Source: Aspidiotus rigidus (taxonomy: Eukaryota; Arthropoda; Insecta; Hemiptera; Diaspididae). Taken from it: 64,000 nt of DNA. Below are positions 30,801 to 38,255 of the stretch, one piece after another (the stretch's first letter is position 1; each line of letters begins with the position of its first letter). The notes below the pieces were generated by a model, which worked only from the letters and a program-made list of their open reading frames with translations, was not told the DNA's origin and ran no database searches. The translations under genes were made by a program, and so were the position numbers. The stretch lies in contig JAVHKY010000016.1 in NCBI GenBank assembly GCA_035079385.1, positions 5,503,501 through 5,567,500 of the forward strand, read 5' to 3'.

Positions 30801-33243
30801 AGGAGATTCAAAATCAATGCGATTTTTGAACCAATGGTCCAGGAATTTGGCAAGGAGGTAGGTGGGGGAGGAGACGAATGAAACAATGGGTCGCATCGGG
30901 GTATTGTTCTTATGCACTTTGGGCAGCCCGTAGAAGAGGGGTGGTGTGGGGTTAGGAACAAGTAGGGTTTTTTTCAAAGCAGGAGTTTTGATAATAGCCT
31001 CACTCCTGTTGATGACACTCCTAACTTCTTTAACGTGCTTAGGAAAACTGAAATCCTCACTCTCTTTAGCACCACACTACTGGAGGACTTCATGGACCTT
31101 AGTAGAATAGGCAGACTACTCCATCACCACAACAGCCAACGACATCAAACGAGCAGATGGTCGTTCCCGGGGGAAGACTTACACTCTTCAGAACGTCAGT
31201 TAAAGAGGCCGAATTCAAGACTGAATGAGGAGATTCAAAATCAATGCGATTTTTGAACCAACGGTCCAGGAATTTGGCAAGGTAATTTATCTATTTCTTC
31301 TGAGCGCCAAATAGAGCGAGGCAAAATCGGCAGTCAGCTTTGCTCTTCTTTCTGTAGGACGTTGATACAGGACGTTTTACTTTTCTTATAAATCGCTGAT
31401 GTGGTATCACATCCACTCATTGTATGCGCGAATAATATATTATTTTCAAGATGAGGTGAATTTCTTTAATGCAAAATAACGTTGATGGAGTGTTCCCCCT
31501 AGATGGTTTCAGGAAAATCCTCTTTTCGTCGCACAAGGGAGGAGTGTTTGCGATTAATAGCTTCAACAAGTCCACATCCTCCCTAACAAGCACGACTTGA
31601 CTCCCCGCAGACGCAGTATCAATGGCACTCTGCACTATCAGAAGATCCGCGTCATCTTCAGCTTGCTTAACAATGTGTTTACTATCTTCAAATTTTTGTT
31701 TGAGAAGATTGATCAGTTGTTCCTTGATTCGATTGCTGGCCATAAACTGATCTTGTTTGATTGTGACGAGCGTCTTTGAGCCGACAATAACCTCAGTTCG
31801 ATTGATGCGGCTTCATTGGCGCTTTTATTCCGCAACTTTTGTGCTTCCCTTTACATTTTCTCCGTACCCATCATTTTACAATGGCAGAATTTCGTCCGTA
31901 ACTGCGCTCTACATAGGCAACGTGTTTATCACATATACTTGCTTAACTTTGGCGCTGTGCCCACTTTCAACAGCATAAAGGCACCTCCCTCGCACGCCTT
32001 ATAACAATTTACGTGTGCCTCAGCGACAATACCATTTGAGAGAAAAACTAACTCTTTCTCTTGAGTGTCGGCGAATGGGTTGTGCTGAGAAAACCATTCA
32101 TATAAGATAACACAATCTCGTTCATCTGTGGCATGTCTTGCTGTGCTCCAGTCTATATGCTGATATGAGCTGCTGCTCTCTTTGTTGGCATACTTCTCCA
32201 CTTAATCACGAACCGTACTTGAGGCTGGTATTGAGAGCATCCAATCGCTCATGACGTTTTCCTTTATACCGGGTTGTTTTCTTCACTTATGATATCAAAA
32301 AAGAAGAAGTTTTTTAATCTGTCATGTAAGAATGTATCATACGTGTTCGTAGTGTTTGTGTTGGAAAAGATTTGTAGACCTACTTCAAGTTAAGGCGCAT
32401 GTAGAGGCTGAATTTTTAGCCTAGGCTAATGTGCATATGGTTTATGTTATGTAAAATTTTACAAGGAAACTTTTTTATACCTACACATTTTTTGTAGAAG
32501 TCGATAATTTCGAGTTATCGACGAAAATATGGTGATTTACAACGAATTTTCGAAAATAGCGCTCATTTGGTAAAATTTTTAGGCTAAGGTTTTAGCCTGT
32601 AGTTGGATGGTGAACAGTTGATCTTATGAGAAATTCAACGAGGAATAATTGTTGTACCTTGAAATTTTTCCGTACGATGCGTATTTTTCGAGATATTGAC
32701 AAAAAACGAAATTTGGGGGGCTAAAACGCGCCACAGAAAATTTACCCATCCACTTTGAGGGTGGGTTGTTTTTTTTCGGTTGTTTCTGACACAAATCAGG
32801 ACACATTCCAACAAACTCCTGCTTTCTACCAAGATTGTCTTTTTTAGCTAAATTTTATGTCTATTTCGCCTATACTAGAAGAGAGCAAGAAACGGTTGAT
32901 ATGAAATCTGAGCATGAGTCGGCATTTTCATATATTCGAGTCGGCACTTCCATACATTCACCCACCATAAGTAGTCCTCGCTACGCCTCTGTCGTCATCA
33001 CATTATTTTCAATCTCAAGAAACGAATGTTCTGAGTGATCACTACGAATGACCTTTATCAAAATCCGCGTTCGGATCAGCTGGGTTTATTTTGTCCAACG
33101 AATCGTCCAACAGCGCAAAGGCGTAAGCAATGTGAGTACATAAACTTGTGTCGATATTTTCTGGCGTGAATTTTCCTTTGCCTTCGCGATATACGGCCCA
33201 GTCTGTGAAGTAACAAACGCGAGAGAATTCGCTGACACCGTTC
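18803..33243 (-). CDS. GH18 chitinase, exons 2-7 (disrupted gene)
   Basis: Glycoside hydrolase 18 enzymes cleave chitin in cuticle or peritrophic matrix. Six minus-strand exons with GT-AG borders join in phase: 33243-33053, 20142-19934, 19674-19510, 19419-19271, 19186-19001 and 18922-18803. They encode the barrel in order: RVCYFTDWAVYREGKGKF, SLGGWNDS, the catalytic block FLGLDVDVEYP, VMAYDIHTQTDG, LVLGMGLYGRTF and GSYAFKDNQWVGYDD. In the catalytic block the Glu and two Asp are kept, but the usual first Asp is Leu and Trp is Val. Exon 19674-19510 carries a frameshift (ACCTGACG region near 19532), so the joined frame breaks there. The first intron is 12.9 kb and filled with transposons. The last catalytic-domain exon is missing downstream and appears at 38.1 kb on the other strand. 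Confidence 0.9.
19510..19674 (-). pseudogene. chitinase exon with single-base frameshift
   Basis: The exon opens after a good acceptor with GIVGTGAPEDKENFVKFLIE and reads to SVAVSGNVT, then a TGA. Downstream of the TGA the sequence in another frame gives TIIET, which joins the next exon (AYDVPAIAK) in the correct phase through a perfect GTAAGTATA donor. The exon is 165 bases, whereas phase continuity needs a length of 1 modulo 3, so one base is probably missing. Either the gene is inactivated or the assembly has an error here. Confidence 0.8.
20752..21555 (-). repeat. 3' LTR of the BEL/Pao element
   Basis: Nearly identical to 27589-28392. The TG...CA ends are intact and the outer flank is the TGCAC target duplication. 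The LTR contains short tandem runs of CCGACC/CTAACCGAC. In sense orientation it follows the purine tract at about 21556-21565. Confidence 0.95.
21586..21858 (-). pseudogene. BEL polyprotein C-terminal tail after an in-frame stop
   Basis: The reading frame of the main polyprotein continues directly past a TAG at about 21860 into PVGIVKQVDPRGAIAQVQV and RPVSKLYPFEIPD. This matches the conserved BEL C-terminal module, in which a tryptophan precedes P-x-G-x-I/V. The TAG therefore probably replaces a TGG codon. The tail ends in a basic KRRRRH segment just before the purine tract. Confidence 0.8.
21862..26043 (-). CDS. BEL/Pao gag-pol polyprotein (zinc knuckle to integrase)
   Basis: This is a 1393-residue uninterrupted frame. 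Two CCHC-type knuckles lie at residues about 11-75 (CVFCKLPHKSEACRK, CSKCNNGFHHVAIC). The Pao aspartic protease starts near 113 (FLDPGSDTSY). The reverse transcriptase spans about 400-600 (RIVYDASAKTQSGQSL, GLTSDIEKAFL, FYVDNLVMS). RNase H starts near 714 (FCDASRKAYGCAAYL). The integrase has a zinc head from about 1066 (HLGAAHLL...CKWCRR) and a DDE core: D near 1128 (GLDCFGP), D near 1198 (SDNGTNF) and E near 1246 (GGGYERLIG). A DUF5641-like tail follows. The N-terminal gag domain (DUF1759-like) is absent, and a TAG cuts the last 90 or so residues. All enzyme motifs are intact, so loss of activity, if any, is recent. Confidence 0.93.
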   Translation of the reverse strand: MVTKKFRSRECVFCKLPHKSEACRKASETQARRDYLMKNRRCYIYLSDLHLSAGCPDRVKCSKCNNGFHHVAICNGGSSKSTTATSGTTGKCTTFLQTFTSGVQHASERLTVRGFLDPGSDTSYVEHGLLRRLGIQPGPPRFLGVQGFGSASTTSVQVQDVRLILIDRYGRTHSVHFLAIDCLAGHLKVAPPPAIVGDLLPSGWKYADPHLFSKNQARIEVLLGGEVYYDFVNINGNCRLDSGLVLLKSVFGWVPAGSANLIIENETQTVGQTLVSAGQLQSDSSDPNSKELNMLLKGLWDLETLGIKMSEFTDISVAVIDQFRATYRIEGNRFVVFWPWKRPKEELNIPTNYRLCVARLKNTLKTCSMEVKRMCDEKFREQQADGTIELVTGQSHHAKHYLPFRPIIKEGKLRIVYDASAKTQSGQSLNDFLHAGPSLTQSLVGQLISFRLRAIGLTSDIEKAFLRVGLDESEQDVVRFLWVEDYNRPIDGQIKTFRFKRVPFGVVSSPFLLNMVMQEMFAIELQSGSEDKEIYLKLRNSFYVDNLVMSVDTVEEAERVFRCSTSLLQKSGMNLRDWTSNNPEFCRSLPAESAKENSQTVKMLGLKWDREADTLYLNIKEESEPKYWTKRALLSATAQIFDPLGYFSPCELAFKLLIQECWANKITWDEPLPSSLTARVRKLMVERAEMLKVPVPRRIWSTASGNCSYQLHVFCDASRKAYGCAAYLIKKNSRTQCSNSGLLYTKSRLASCRQQGSEQIGGKYVRPNSKQAKRRAARMAEQSTIRDSQEGNRSIPQLELLGATCGARIIRFLLPLLEEKGISVEHSFLWTDATTILQWLHSVTVLPQFVTKRIQEIKEVPNCTVCYVPTAQNPADYLTRGKTVREITGNNLWWYGPEWLSHPDEWPQTPVTTIPFSTATAVTLLSSLVTTKTATNSVSLLSDALEKRYLHWDCYIRTFSKLRQGILKGRLPKYNPIDESKRSEIALLKALQLKYFAREIIQLQNNCQPNPQLDLFLDENGLIRCRGRLLHANLPWDSIHPILLPRESRLVEVLLNTIHRKNIHLGAAHLLAKFREKFWISKGRAKVNSIVKRCKWCRRITGGPFKTPPMPALPKVRVADVAAFMHTGLDCFGPFYVTKPHSDKTVKVYGVIFTCLVVRAIHLELVENLSADQFLLAFFRFTSRRGKPSFVLSDNGTNFTFAQPLISKRVNLHEVKILDPKVRSHFISERIQWSFTPSLAPWYGGGYERLIGCVKVSLSKALGKSLVSFTTLMTIFCKVEDLVNSRPLTYVSSEDTIVPLTPNHFLRLREVNVTDEAEIDFTKVSPSSENLVAAVQVAKEVLAIFRETFHSQYLLAPRQVHKSSHYNTRSSVDFKPTPGTVVLIREGLAPRSQ
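26044..27588 (-). other. BEL leader region lacking recognisable gag N-terminus
   Basis: About 1.5 kb separates the 5' LTR from the zinc-knuckle start of the polyprotein. In other BEL elements this space encodes the DUF1759 gag domain. Here no open frame in the correct strand resembles it, and short frames on both strands look random. The primer site lies at about 27570-27586. Near 27420-27580 the sequence is rich in CCGC/ACCG words like the LTR, suggesting replacement by non-coding DNA. Confidence 0.6.
27589..28392 (-). repeat. 5' LTR of the BEL/Pao element
   Basis: This 804-bp copy matches the 3' LTR at 20752-21555 apart from one extra A near 27978 and one missing A near 28184. The outer flank is the TGCAC target duplication. 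After it the host repeat arm resumes with ATTAGCCTAGGCTC. Confidence 0.95.
29096..29285. repeat. inverted repeat at the Penelope-like 3' end
   Basis: Arms of about 45 bp are centred near 29196: TTGAACGTTTCGGC...GGTGGCCTCG faces CGAAGGCCACC...GGCCGAAACG. Outer portions (AGAAAAGAAAGCAAAG and CTTTGCTTTCTTTTCT) also pair. The right arm reads CGACGA, a GGCC stem, then GAAAC, reminiscent of hammerhead ribozyme core spacing, but the canonical CUGANGA is not exact. Confidence 0.75.
29460..29920 (-). pseudogene. Penelope-like GIY-YIG endonuclease
   Basis: The open segment carries RPAFYNPTTVKRLFVRLKD, then GVYKLECEDCGGFYIGETSR, the GIY-YIG nuclease core with the Cys pair typical of Penelope-like enzymes, and HLINSGHSF. 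It continues the reverse transcriptase frame after an in-frame TAA at about 29919-29921. Catalytic residues of the GIY-YIG core (Y, Y, R) are present. The nuclease would nick target DNA during retrotransposition. Confidence 0.88.
29922..30977 (-). pseudogene. Penelope-like reverse transcriptase
   Basis: Motifs run in one frame: FYGLPKVHKNNTPMRPIVS, TICSFDAVGLFPNIP, VGIPIGSPLGSLISEIFMSK and RYVDDVLCTW (catalytic YVDD). A TGA at about 30423, where the family usually has Trp before the YVDD block, splits it. Otherwise the frame stays open to 29922. The segment starts at the fingers region, so the N-terminal part is missing. Two single-codon stops in otherwise conserved protein indicate recent inactivation. 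Confidence 0.88.
32340..32873 (-). repeat. right subterminal arm of the hAT-like element
   Basis: The reverse complement matches 20318-20751 plus 28398-28470, i.e. the left arm with the BEL element removed. It includes an uninterrupted ACCATATGCACATTAGCC, which is the pre-insertion site of BEL. No coding function is apparent. Confidence 0.88.
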
Positions 33244-33470
33244 CTACGAAAAAGAAAAAAAATGAAATTTTTCATACAGAAGCTTTATATTACTATAAAA
33301 ATCACTATCCAGAAAACATGTGTCACATTCTGGTGAAAGAACGTTACGGTTTTCCATTTGGCAACTCTGTGTCCTGAAGAACATGGAAATTTCATAAGCT
33401 GGCATTTACCCGCGGGCGCGGCTACCCGTACTCGCAAAAAAATTTCACTCGAAAGTAAGGAACTATATTA

Positions 33471-33613
33471 TGGACCCTTTTTAGCCAAACCCAACCAAGC
33501 GAAATGATAACAATCTAAAGAAATGAAGAAATGTTCCTTTACTATAAGCGGAGATTCTCCTTTTCCCTAGATCGTTATCATGTCGTTTGGTTGGGTTTGG
33601 CTAAAAAAGGTCC
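33471..33613. repeat. foldback hairpin, arms about 48 bp
   Basis: TGGACC...AGCCAAACCCAACCAAGCGA on the left is matched by the reverse complement on the right (GTTTGGTTGGGTTTGGCT...GGTCCA), with about 42 bases between arms. It lies upstream of chitinase exon 2 in the putative first intron. It may be a MITE or a small hairpin RNA source; the sequence alone cannot decide. Confidence 0.75.
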
Positions 33614-33897
33614 AATTATGAGATAGGTATGAGCATGTACGTACGCTAATATATACCTACGCACGTACTCCGTAGGAGCACTTAAGACAGCGTTAGTAAG
33701 ACAGAGAAGGAATTTTAACGTTTCGCTGTGTGTTGAAAAGAGAAAAAAAATTGTGACGAAATTCTTACTGTATACAGACGCTCCAAAAAGGAGAGTCCAT
33801 AAGGCACCACAGAAATTGTACGTATACGGTACGTGCTAGCAGTAGGAGCACTCGTGAGACATGTTCTACTGAGAGTTGAAAAGAGAGAAAAGAATTC

Positions 33898-34185
33898 ATG
33901 ACTTTAGTTGTAGAGGAAGGCACTAACATCATCCTCAAAAGTGTCTATGATGAGCAACCATTTCCAGATTATAAGACTTGGTATAAAGGGGATAATGAAA
34001 TGGTAGAATTTAGTGAACGAGTCCGTCTCAACCTTGATAATGTTCTCTCCATTAAAAATCTGAATTTGAATGACACTTATGTGTATAGATGTGCGAGCCC
34101 TGGGAATGAGTTCTTTACAAACCTAGTTGTCGTTAAAAATTACAAAGGAAAACCTAGGAAAAAAATAGTACAATCACAATATTAG
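33898..34185 (+). pseudogene. immunoglobulin-like domain fragment
   Basis: A 95-residue frame has the layout of an I-set Ig domain: VEEGTNIILKS, a WYKG tryptophan, RVRLNLDNVLSIKNL and a DTYVYRCAS strand with the second cysteine. The first cysteine, expected at the NIILKS position, is absent. An acceptor-like CTTTAG precedes VEEG. I found no neighbouring Ig exons and no signal peptide, so it may be an isolated exon of an unseen gene or a fragment. Resemblance is at domain level only. Confidence 0.45.
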
Positions 34186-34525
34186 AAGAAAAAATTAATT
34201 TGAAAATTATCTGTCCTCTAATGTCAACCGTTGACTAATTTATCAAAATAGGCGTACTCTCCTAACCGACTGCTTCATTAATTAAAAGTCTTGATTATGA
34301 AAGGCACGCAATCGAGAACGTTATAATTGAAAAACTGAAGAGATTTTTATTTCACGATGAAATTATCGCTAGTGAGATGAATTTCTTGATTTGAAAGGAA
34401 AGAAGTTGGTTCGACCGTCGTCTCTTTCCATTTTATCACAGAAGATAAATCCGTAGATTTCAATGGGCAAAAGCCAGACCAATTGGTGATTCAACATTTT
34501 TCTCTCGTTATTCGTTGAACATCGC

Positions 34526-37362
34526 ATGATGGCCTCCGCAATCTTCTTTGTCGCTGTTGGAACGATTCTCTCTGTGCATTCATCATCCCAAGAAACGACA
34601 ACAATTAGTCTCAATGAGGTGAGTATGAATACAAACAAGATATACCGCTCCAATTTCTACGTAGTGAAATAACTTAATTGGTTTGAATGTTTTTAGGAAG
34701 TGCAGAACATTTTATTCGAAAACGGTATTGATGAGCCTAGTTCAAAAGAGATGCGATTAGCACGTCGAGCTGCTGGTGAACGTCGACGGGCTGAGAAATT
34801 TTTAACTGACCTTGGAGCCGTAAACGAGCAGAAGGTTAGTCGTAGTAATTTTTGTCTCACTGAAGTTTATAGAGAAGGAATGAGGAGGAAAAAATTTAGG
34901 AGGGAAAATCACTTTCTCGAGATTTTTTTTTACTCAAACGAAAGTTACGTATTTTGTCTTCAAAGACAATGGTTAGGCGTTTCTTATGTGATAACTGTGA
35001 GCCTATTTTTTTTCGGATTTTTCTCTTTCTGTTCGTGAAAACGTTCAGTACCTTAAAATGGAGTGAGTAAATTAATCAAATTGCAAAGGATAAGTTATTC
35101 AAAATTCGTGATGACGAGTTGAAATTCGAGTTTTTTCCGTACAAAGAGCTATTTACAAGGGTATTCGGCCTACGTGTCTTTTCGATGAATTTTTGGGTGT
35201 GGTTAGGCCTATTTTTGTTCGTCGAATTTTTTCGTCATCCTCTCTCATTTCATCAGACCGCAGTCTGAAAGGGTAAGACAGAAATTCGAGTGGGTAGAAT
35301 CATTTCAGGAGTCAAGTTATTCGAAATTTGTGACGAGTTTAAAATTCCTCCAAATTTTTTCATTCAAAAGTGAAGATCACGCGTTTCGTATTCGAAGAGC
35401 ATTGTAGGCCATTTTTAGGCGTTTTGTACGTGATAGCTAATTTTGATGTGATTGAAGGGTGAGGGGGAAATTTGAGTGCGTTGAATCGTCTTGGTAAATA
35501 CGTTATTCAAAATTCGTGACGAGTTGAAATTCCTTCAAATTTTTTCGTTCGAAAGACTTCATGACGTCGTAGACTCCGACGATGTTTCATCATCTCGAAA
35601 AGTACTTAGGTTTTATCAGAGAAGAAATGTACGATGGTTATCGCGCACTCGAAATTCTTTCGCTTTTGGATAGGCGGTGAAAAAATACGTAAGCAAACTG
35701 ATTTTCGTAAATATTTAAAGGTCGAATCGAAGTGATACCTACATTCGGGAGATGAAAATTCAGAGCTGATATAACTCTAGATTTACAGCTGAATGGTGAA
35801 TGGGGGCAGGGTTGCCAACTCTGCCGCGAAATATTATCGACCCAAAGGCGCTCGAAGCGCGGAAAACATTTTTTGTCCCTCCCCTCCGAATTTCTAGAAC
35901 AATATGGGTATCAACATTCAGGATTTTTGAAGCTGAGTAAAATTCAACTATCAGGATGGCTATAGGGGACCCCAGCCACCATAATAATAATAATTCTCAA
36001 AATAATGCTCTAATACATTCATAAAAATAATCATTTAATTCATAAAATAAAAATATTTTTTGCATTTTTTTGTTTTTTTTACATTTTCTTCATTTCTGTA
36101 AAAATATCGACCTTATTGAGGAAGGAAAAAATCCTGTTAAAGTCAAGTTCTTATTTTTGCATAATATGATTTATTTAATGAGTATTTCTATTTGGTATCA
36201 AAGAAACCCTGTAGTACGTCTGCTCAATTTTTATTTTAATGATGTGTTCATTTTACAGGCTAATGTCAGTGAGTTATACGATAAACAAGAACGAAAATGT
36301 GAATCTTATCATTTACTTTTGGGTGTTAGAACAGAATTCGAACACGCGTTGATGGATACTTTATACCCTAAGGATTTCCCAACAACAAAAAGTCAATATT
36401 TTAAATGTCTGTTTGTCACACACATGCAGATAGGTCCAATGGCTGACACATATAGACGTATAATAAGAGAGTCCGGGTTTTCTTTGGACGAATTTTGTCT
36501 CCTCGCTGGCACAGAAGTCTATGATCCAAAATCGAAAATAGTCCACAAGGTTCAAATACCTAGTCATTGTCTAACAATTGAAAATTATAAGGATATTATT
36601 CAAGATGATGAAAAACTGATGGCATTTATTAAAGACGGACATCGGCGGGAAGATATTATTACTAAGATTCTTAAACTGCGACAAGCTCGATTAACACACA
36701 CTGGTCCTCTTGGTATATGTACGTATTTACACCAGACATATTGACAAAAAAATTAAAACATGAGAAAACATAGCTATTAATATTGTTGCTTACCTATGGA
36801 AATTTGAAAACGCGTCTACCTGCTACTCTTTTGTTTTAGCTGCTTTTCCTGAGAATTCAAAACGATGTCTTTTGATATCAAATGTTCCATTACAGAAGGA
36901 ATCTAAACCCAGATTTATACCCACAAAGCAAATAAAATCGGTGATTTTATATTGTACTATTATTTAATTTATATATAGAATTACACGTCTTTCATTCATT
37001 CATATAATGATTTTCTAGGTCTTTAAAGTTAAAGAGGCAAAGGATAACATCCGATCCATCTGCGAAACTAAAGAATCGTATGCTGAGGGAATGGCTGCAG
37101 GAAAAGTACTTGTTGAATTTGCTAAACCAGCGCATACAGCGTGGCGGCTTTGCTAGATGTACCTATTGAATGAACTCTACTAAAAATTTTTTTTGTGAAT
37201 TTTTCATTACCGTAATTATGTTTGTTGTTCTTTCAGCATCAAAAAACAGTGCTTGAACATGACGTTTCTATAAAGTTGGTAAATTGTGATGACTGGAATT
37301 GTGCGGATGAAAAGAAATCGTCTTCTGGGACAAACGGTCAATCTGGGTCAAACGGTCAATAA
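34526..37362 (+). CDS. family-1 secreted protein, copy A (six exons)
   Basis: I do not recognise this family. Exons with GT-AG borders and matching phases are 34526-34618, 34697-34834, 36259-36712, 36840-36940, 37019-37158 and 37237-37362. Exon 1 encodes a signal peptide (MMASAIFFVAVGTILSVHSS). The mature part has no cysteine in exon 2 (charged and helical, ARRAAGERRRAEK) but eight in exons 3-6, suggesting four disulfides. Exon 3 holds the bulk (FEHALMDTLYPKDFPTTKSQ, HMQIGPMADTYR). The C-terminus is hydrophilic with SGTNGQ-type repeats. In exon 5 this copy has two extra bases relative to the other copies, giving a premature TAG after HTAW, so the last 40 or so residues would be lost. It is the only copy with signal and second exons nearby. 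Confidence 0.75.
35570..36258 (+). repeat. duplicated intron block upstream of exon 3, copy A
   Basis: This intronic block is repeated upstream of exon 3 in all four family-1 copies and as a fifth partial copy at 51731-52020. Landmarks are CAGGGTTGCCAACTCTGCCG, GGCTATAGGGGACCCCAGCC and a conserved run up to the exon 3 acceptor. Conservation of intron as well as exon shows segmental duplication at DNA level, not retroposition. Confidence 0.88.
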
Positions 37363-37424
37363 TAAAAAGTAGATACATCATAATTATAGGGAATTCATAT
37401 TTGTGTATAATCTAATTCATTGGA

Positions 37425-37505
37425 AGTCTGTATGGTCTAGTGGGTTAGTGTACTGCCTGTGAAACGAGAGTACCGCGGTTTTCGAATCTCGCTGCCGCCA
37501 TGAAA
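37425..37505 (+). repeat. tRNA-derived SINE-like sequence
   Basis: The sequence contains an A-box-like TGGTCTAGTGGGTTAGT and a B-box-like GGTTTTCGAATCTC at tRNA spacing, but the acceptor ends do not pair, so it is not a functional tRNA. An inverted copy lies at 45455-45540 beside family-1 copy C, so it was carried along with the duplication. Confidence 0.6.
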
Positions 37506-37559
37506 CGCTCCAGCTTGGAGCGCGAGATGAAGTAGGCTACCTAACAAGTACAGTGAACG

Positions 37560-38110
37560 TTTTCGACTCAACAGTCATTCTTTATGTTTTATGTAATTTC
37601 TATGAATGATGATTCATCAATGTTCAAGCTGGGATATTTCTCTATGATGGATGACCGTAAAATTAAAAAACGCATTGATTCTGGGATATTGTCATTGACC
37701 ACAATTAACACGAGGGCCGAATTTAAAGAGACCGAGGAGGTCGCTAGCTCTTTGATATATAATATGCAGCTGGATGGCCGGAATTTTCCTCAGTCCTTCT
37801 CAACCTTGCTAATGTGCAATTCAATGGTCGAAATTTTTCGAAATCTCCCTTCGATTAAATATACGTAGTTAGCGGTTCAAAATCTTCAAAGTCCTTAAAG
37901 TGAGCCCTGGCCCGAGTCTTCACCTCCTCCCTTTCAATATATAGCTGAATGACTGAAATTTTTATAGATCCCCTCCTGATACATGCGTAGGTCTAGTTTA
38001 AAGGTAGAATTTTTCCAAATTCCTGTAATAGATTCCACCTTTTTACTTTTGTCTCCCATCACATACACACCTTGAAAGTAGAAATTTTTCTAAATATTTT
38101 CTCATTGCAG
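37560..38110 (+). other. intron sequence with diverged satellite monomers before chitinase exon 8
   Basis: Several diverged monomers of the 10-14 kb satellite occur between 37790 and 38095, for example GGTCGAAATTTTTCG and GACTGAAATTTTTATAGATC, all in the same orientation as the following exon's sense strand. The block ends with the acceptor TTTTCTCATTGCAG at 38110. No coding sequence is apparent. Confidence 0.6.
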
Positions 38111-38255
38111 GCTCAATACATAAAGATGAATTGCTTCTTCGGTGGTATGGTGTGGGCTCTTGATTTAGACTGCTTCCAACGTGATTGCCCTGGTGGTTTG
38201 TATCCCTTGTTACGAACTTTAAAAGATGTGCTAACTGGAACTATATGTTATAGAG
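38111..38255 (+). CDS. detached chitinase exon 8 (end of GH18 domain)
   Basis: After a strong acceptor the frame reads AQYIKMNCFFGGMVWALDLD and then GLYPLLRTLKDVLTG. This is the final beta-strand block of GH18 chitinases (GGxMVWxLDxDDF, then YPLL). It starts in phase 0 and continues exactly where minus-strand exon 7 at 18803 leaves off (...VAVK). No other chitinase exon exists on the plus strand here. The family-2 start codon follows at 38256, with no clear chitinase stop or donor, so the 3' boundary is uncertain. It is either a fragment moved by inversion or the remnant of a second chitinase. Confidence 0.8.

Larger units (their letters stand above)
29086..31285 (-). mobile_element. Penelope-like retroelement
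   Basis: The insertion is bounded by the two sides of the CXC gene. It encodes a reverse transcriptase followed by a GIY-YIG endonuclease, the diagnostic order of Penelope-like elements. Upstream, 31142-31282 is a direct repeat of 30717-30862 (about 140 bp with a few differences), like the partial tandem copies common in this group. Downstream, 29096-29285 is an imperfect inverted repeat. The reverse transcriptase N-terminus is missing, so the copy is truncated as well as interrupted by stops. Confidence 0.88.
28761..32201 (-). pseudogene. CXC-domain transposon protein relic, split by a Penelope-like element
   Basis: Three minus-strand pieces in order make one protein. 32201-31929 has EWFSQHNPFADTQEKEL and NCYKACEGGA. 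31743-31300 has RIKEQLINLLKQKFEDSK, VQSAIDTASAGSQVVLVRED and, after a frameshift near 31440, MSGCDTTSAIYKKSKT. About 29040-28761 has HLKSDLKYGWRIEE and a Cys-rich CDRAKGCSPTCGCHKAGN resembling a tesmin-type CXC half-domain. Proteins with this combination recur as multicopy genes in hemipteran genomes. The function is unknown to me. The gene sits between the inverted arms of the hAT-like element, so it is probably that element's cargo or its own protein. Frameshifts and stops (for example a TAG near 29000) show it is dead. Confidence 0.75.
20181..32991. mobile_element. hAT-like transposon with 8-bp target duplication, hosting nested elements
   Basis: The left end reads CAGAGGCGTAGAGAGG at 20181 and the right end, reverse complemented, reads CAGAGGCGTAGCGAGG, ending at 32991. 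Both are flanked by TCGTCATC (20173-20180 and 32992-32999), an 8-bp target duplication. Subterminal arms of about 0.5 kb (from about 20318, and 32340-32873) are inverted copies. The left arm is interrupted by the BEL element and resumes at 28398. The ends and 8-bp duplication fit the hAT group. The interior carries the CXC-domain gene, also broken by a Penelope-like element. Removing the nested elements leaves roughly 2.8-3 kb. The site lies inside the chitinase intron. Confidence 0.85.

Noticed and set aside
29460..30977. Reading the GIY-YIG protein as a host nuclease
   Set aside because: It is in the same frame and directly downstream of a Penelope-type reverse transcriptase, the diagnostic arrangement for that retroelement group.
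32624..32832. Two short minus-strand frames in the right arm of the hAT-like element
   Set aside because: The matching left arm has different stops and indels, so the frames are not conserved.
34369..34653. Minus-strand frame starting with a hydrophobic leader (MERYILFVFILTSLRLIVVV)
   Set aside because: It overlaps exon 1 of family-1 copy A on the other strand, whose splice sites and phase with exon 2 are excellent. The leader-like look probably comes from antisense hydrophobic codons, though an antisense secreted peptide cannot be fully excluded.
37425..37505. Possible functional tRNA gene
   Set aside because: A- and B-box-like words are present but the acceptor stem does not pair and the anticodon arm is poor, so it is treated as a tRNA-derived SINE.
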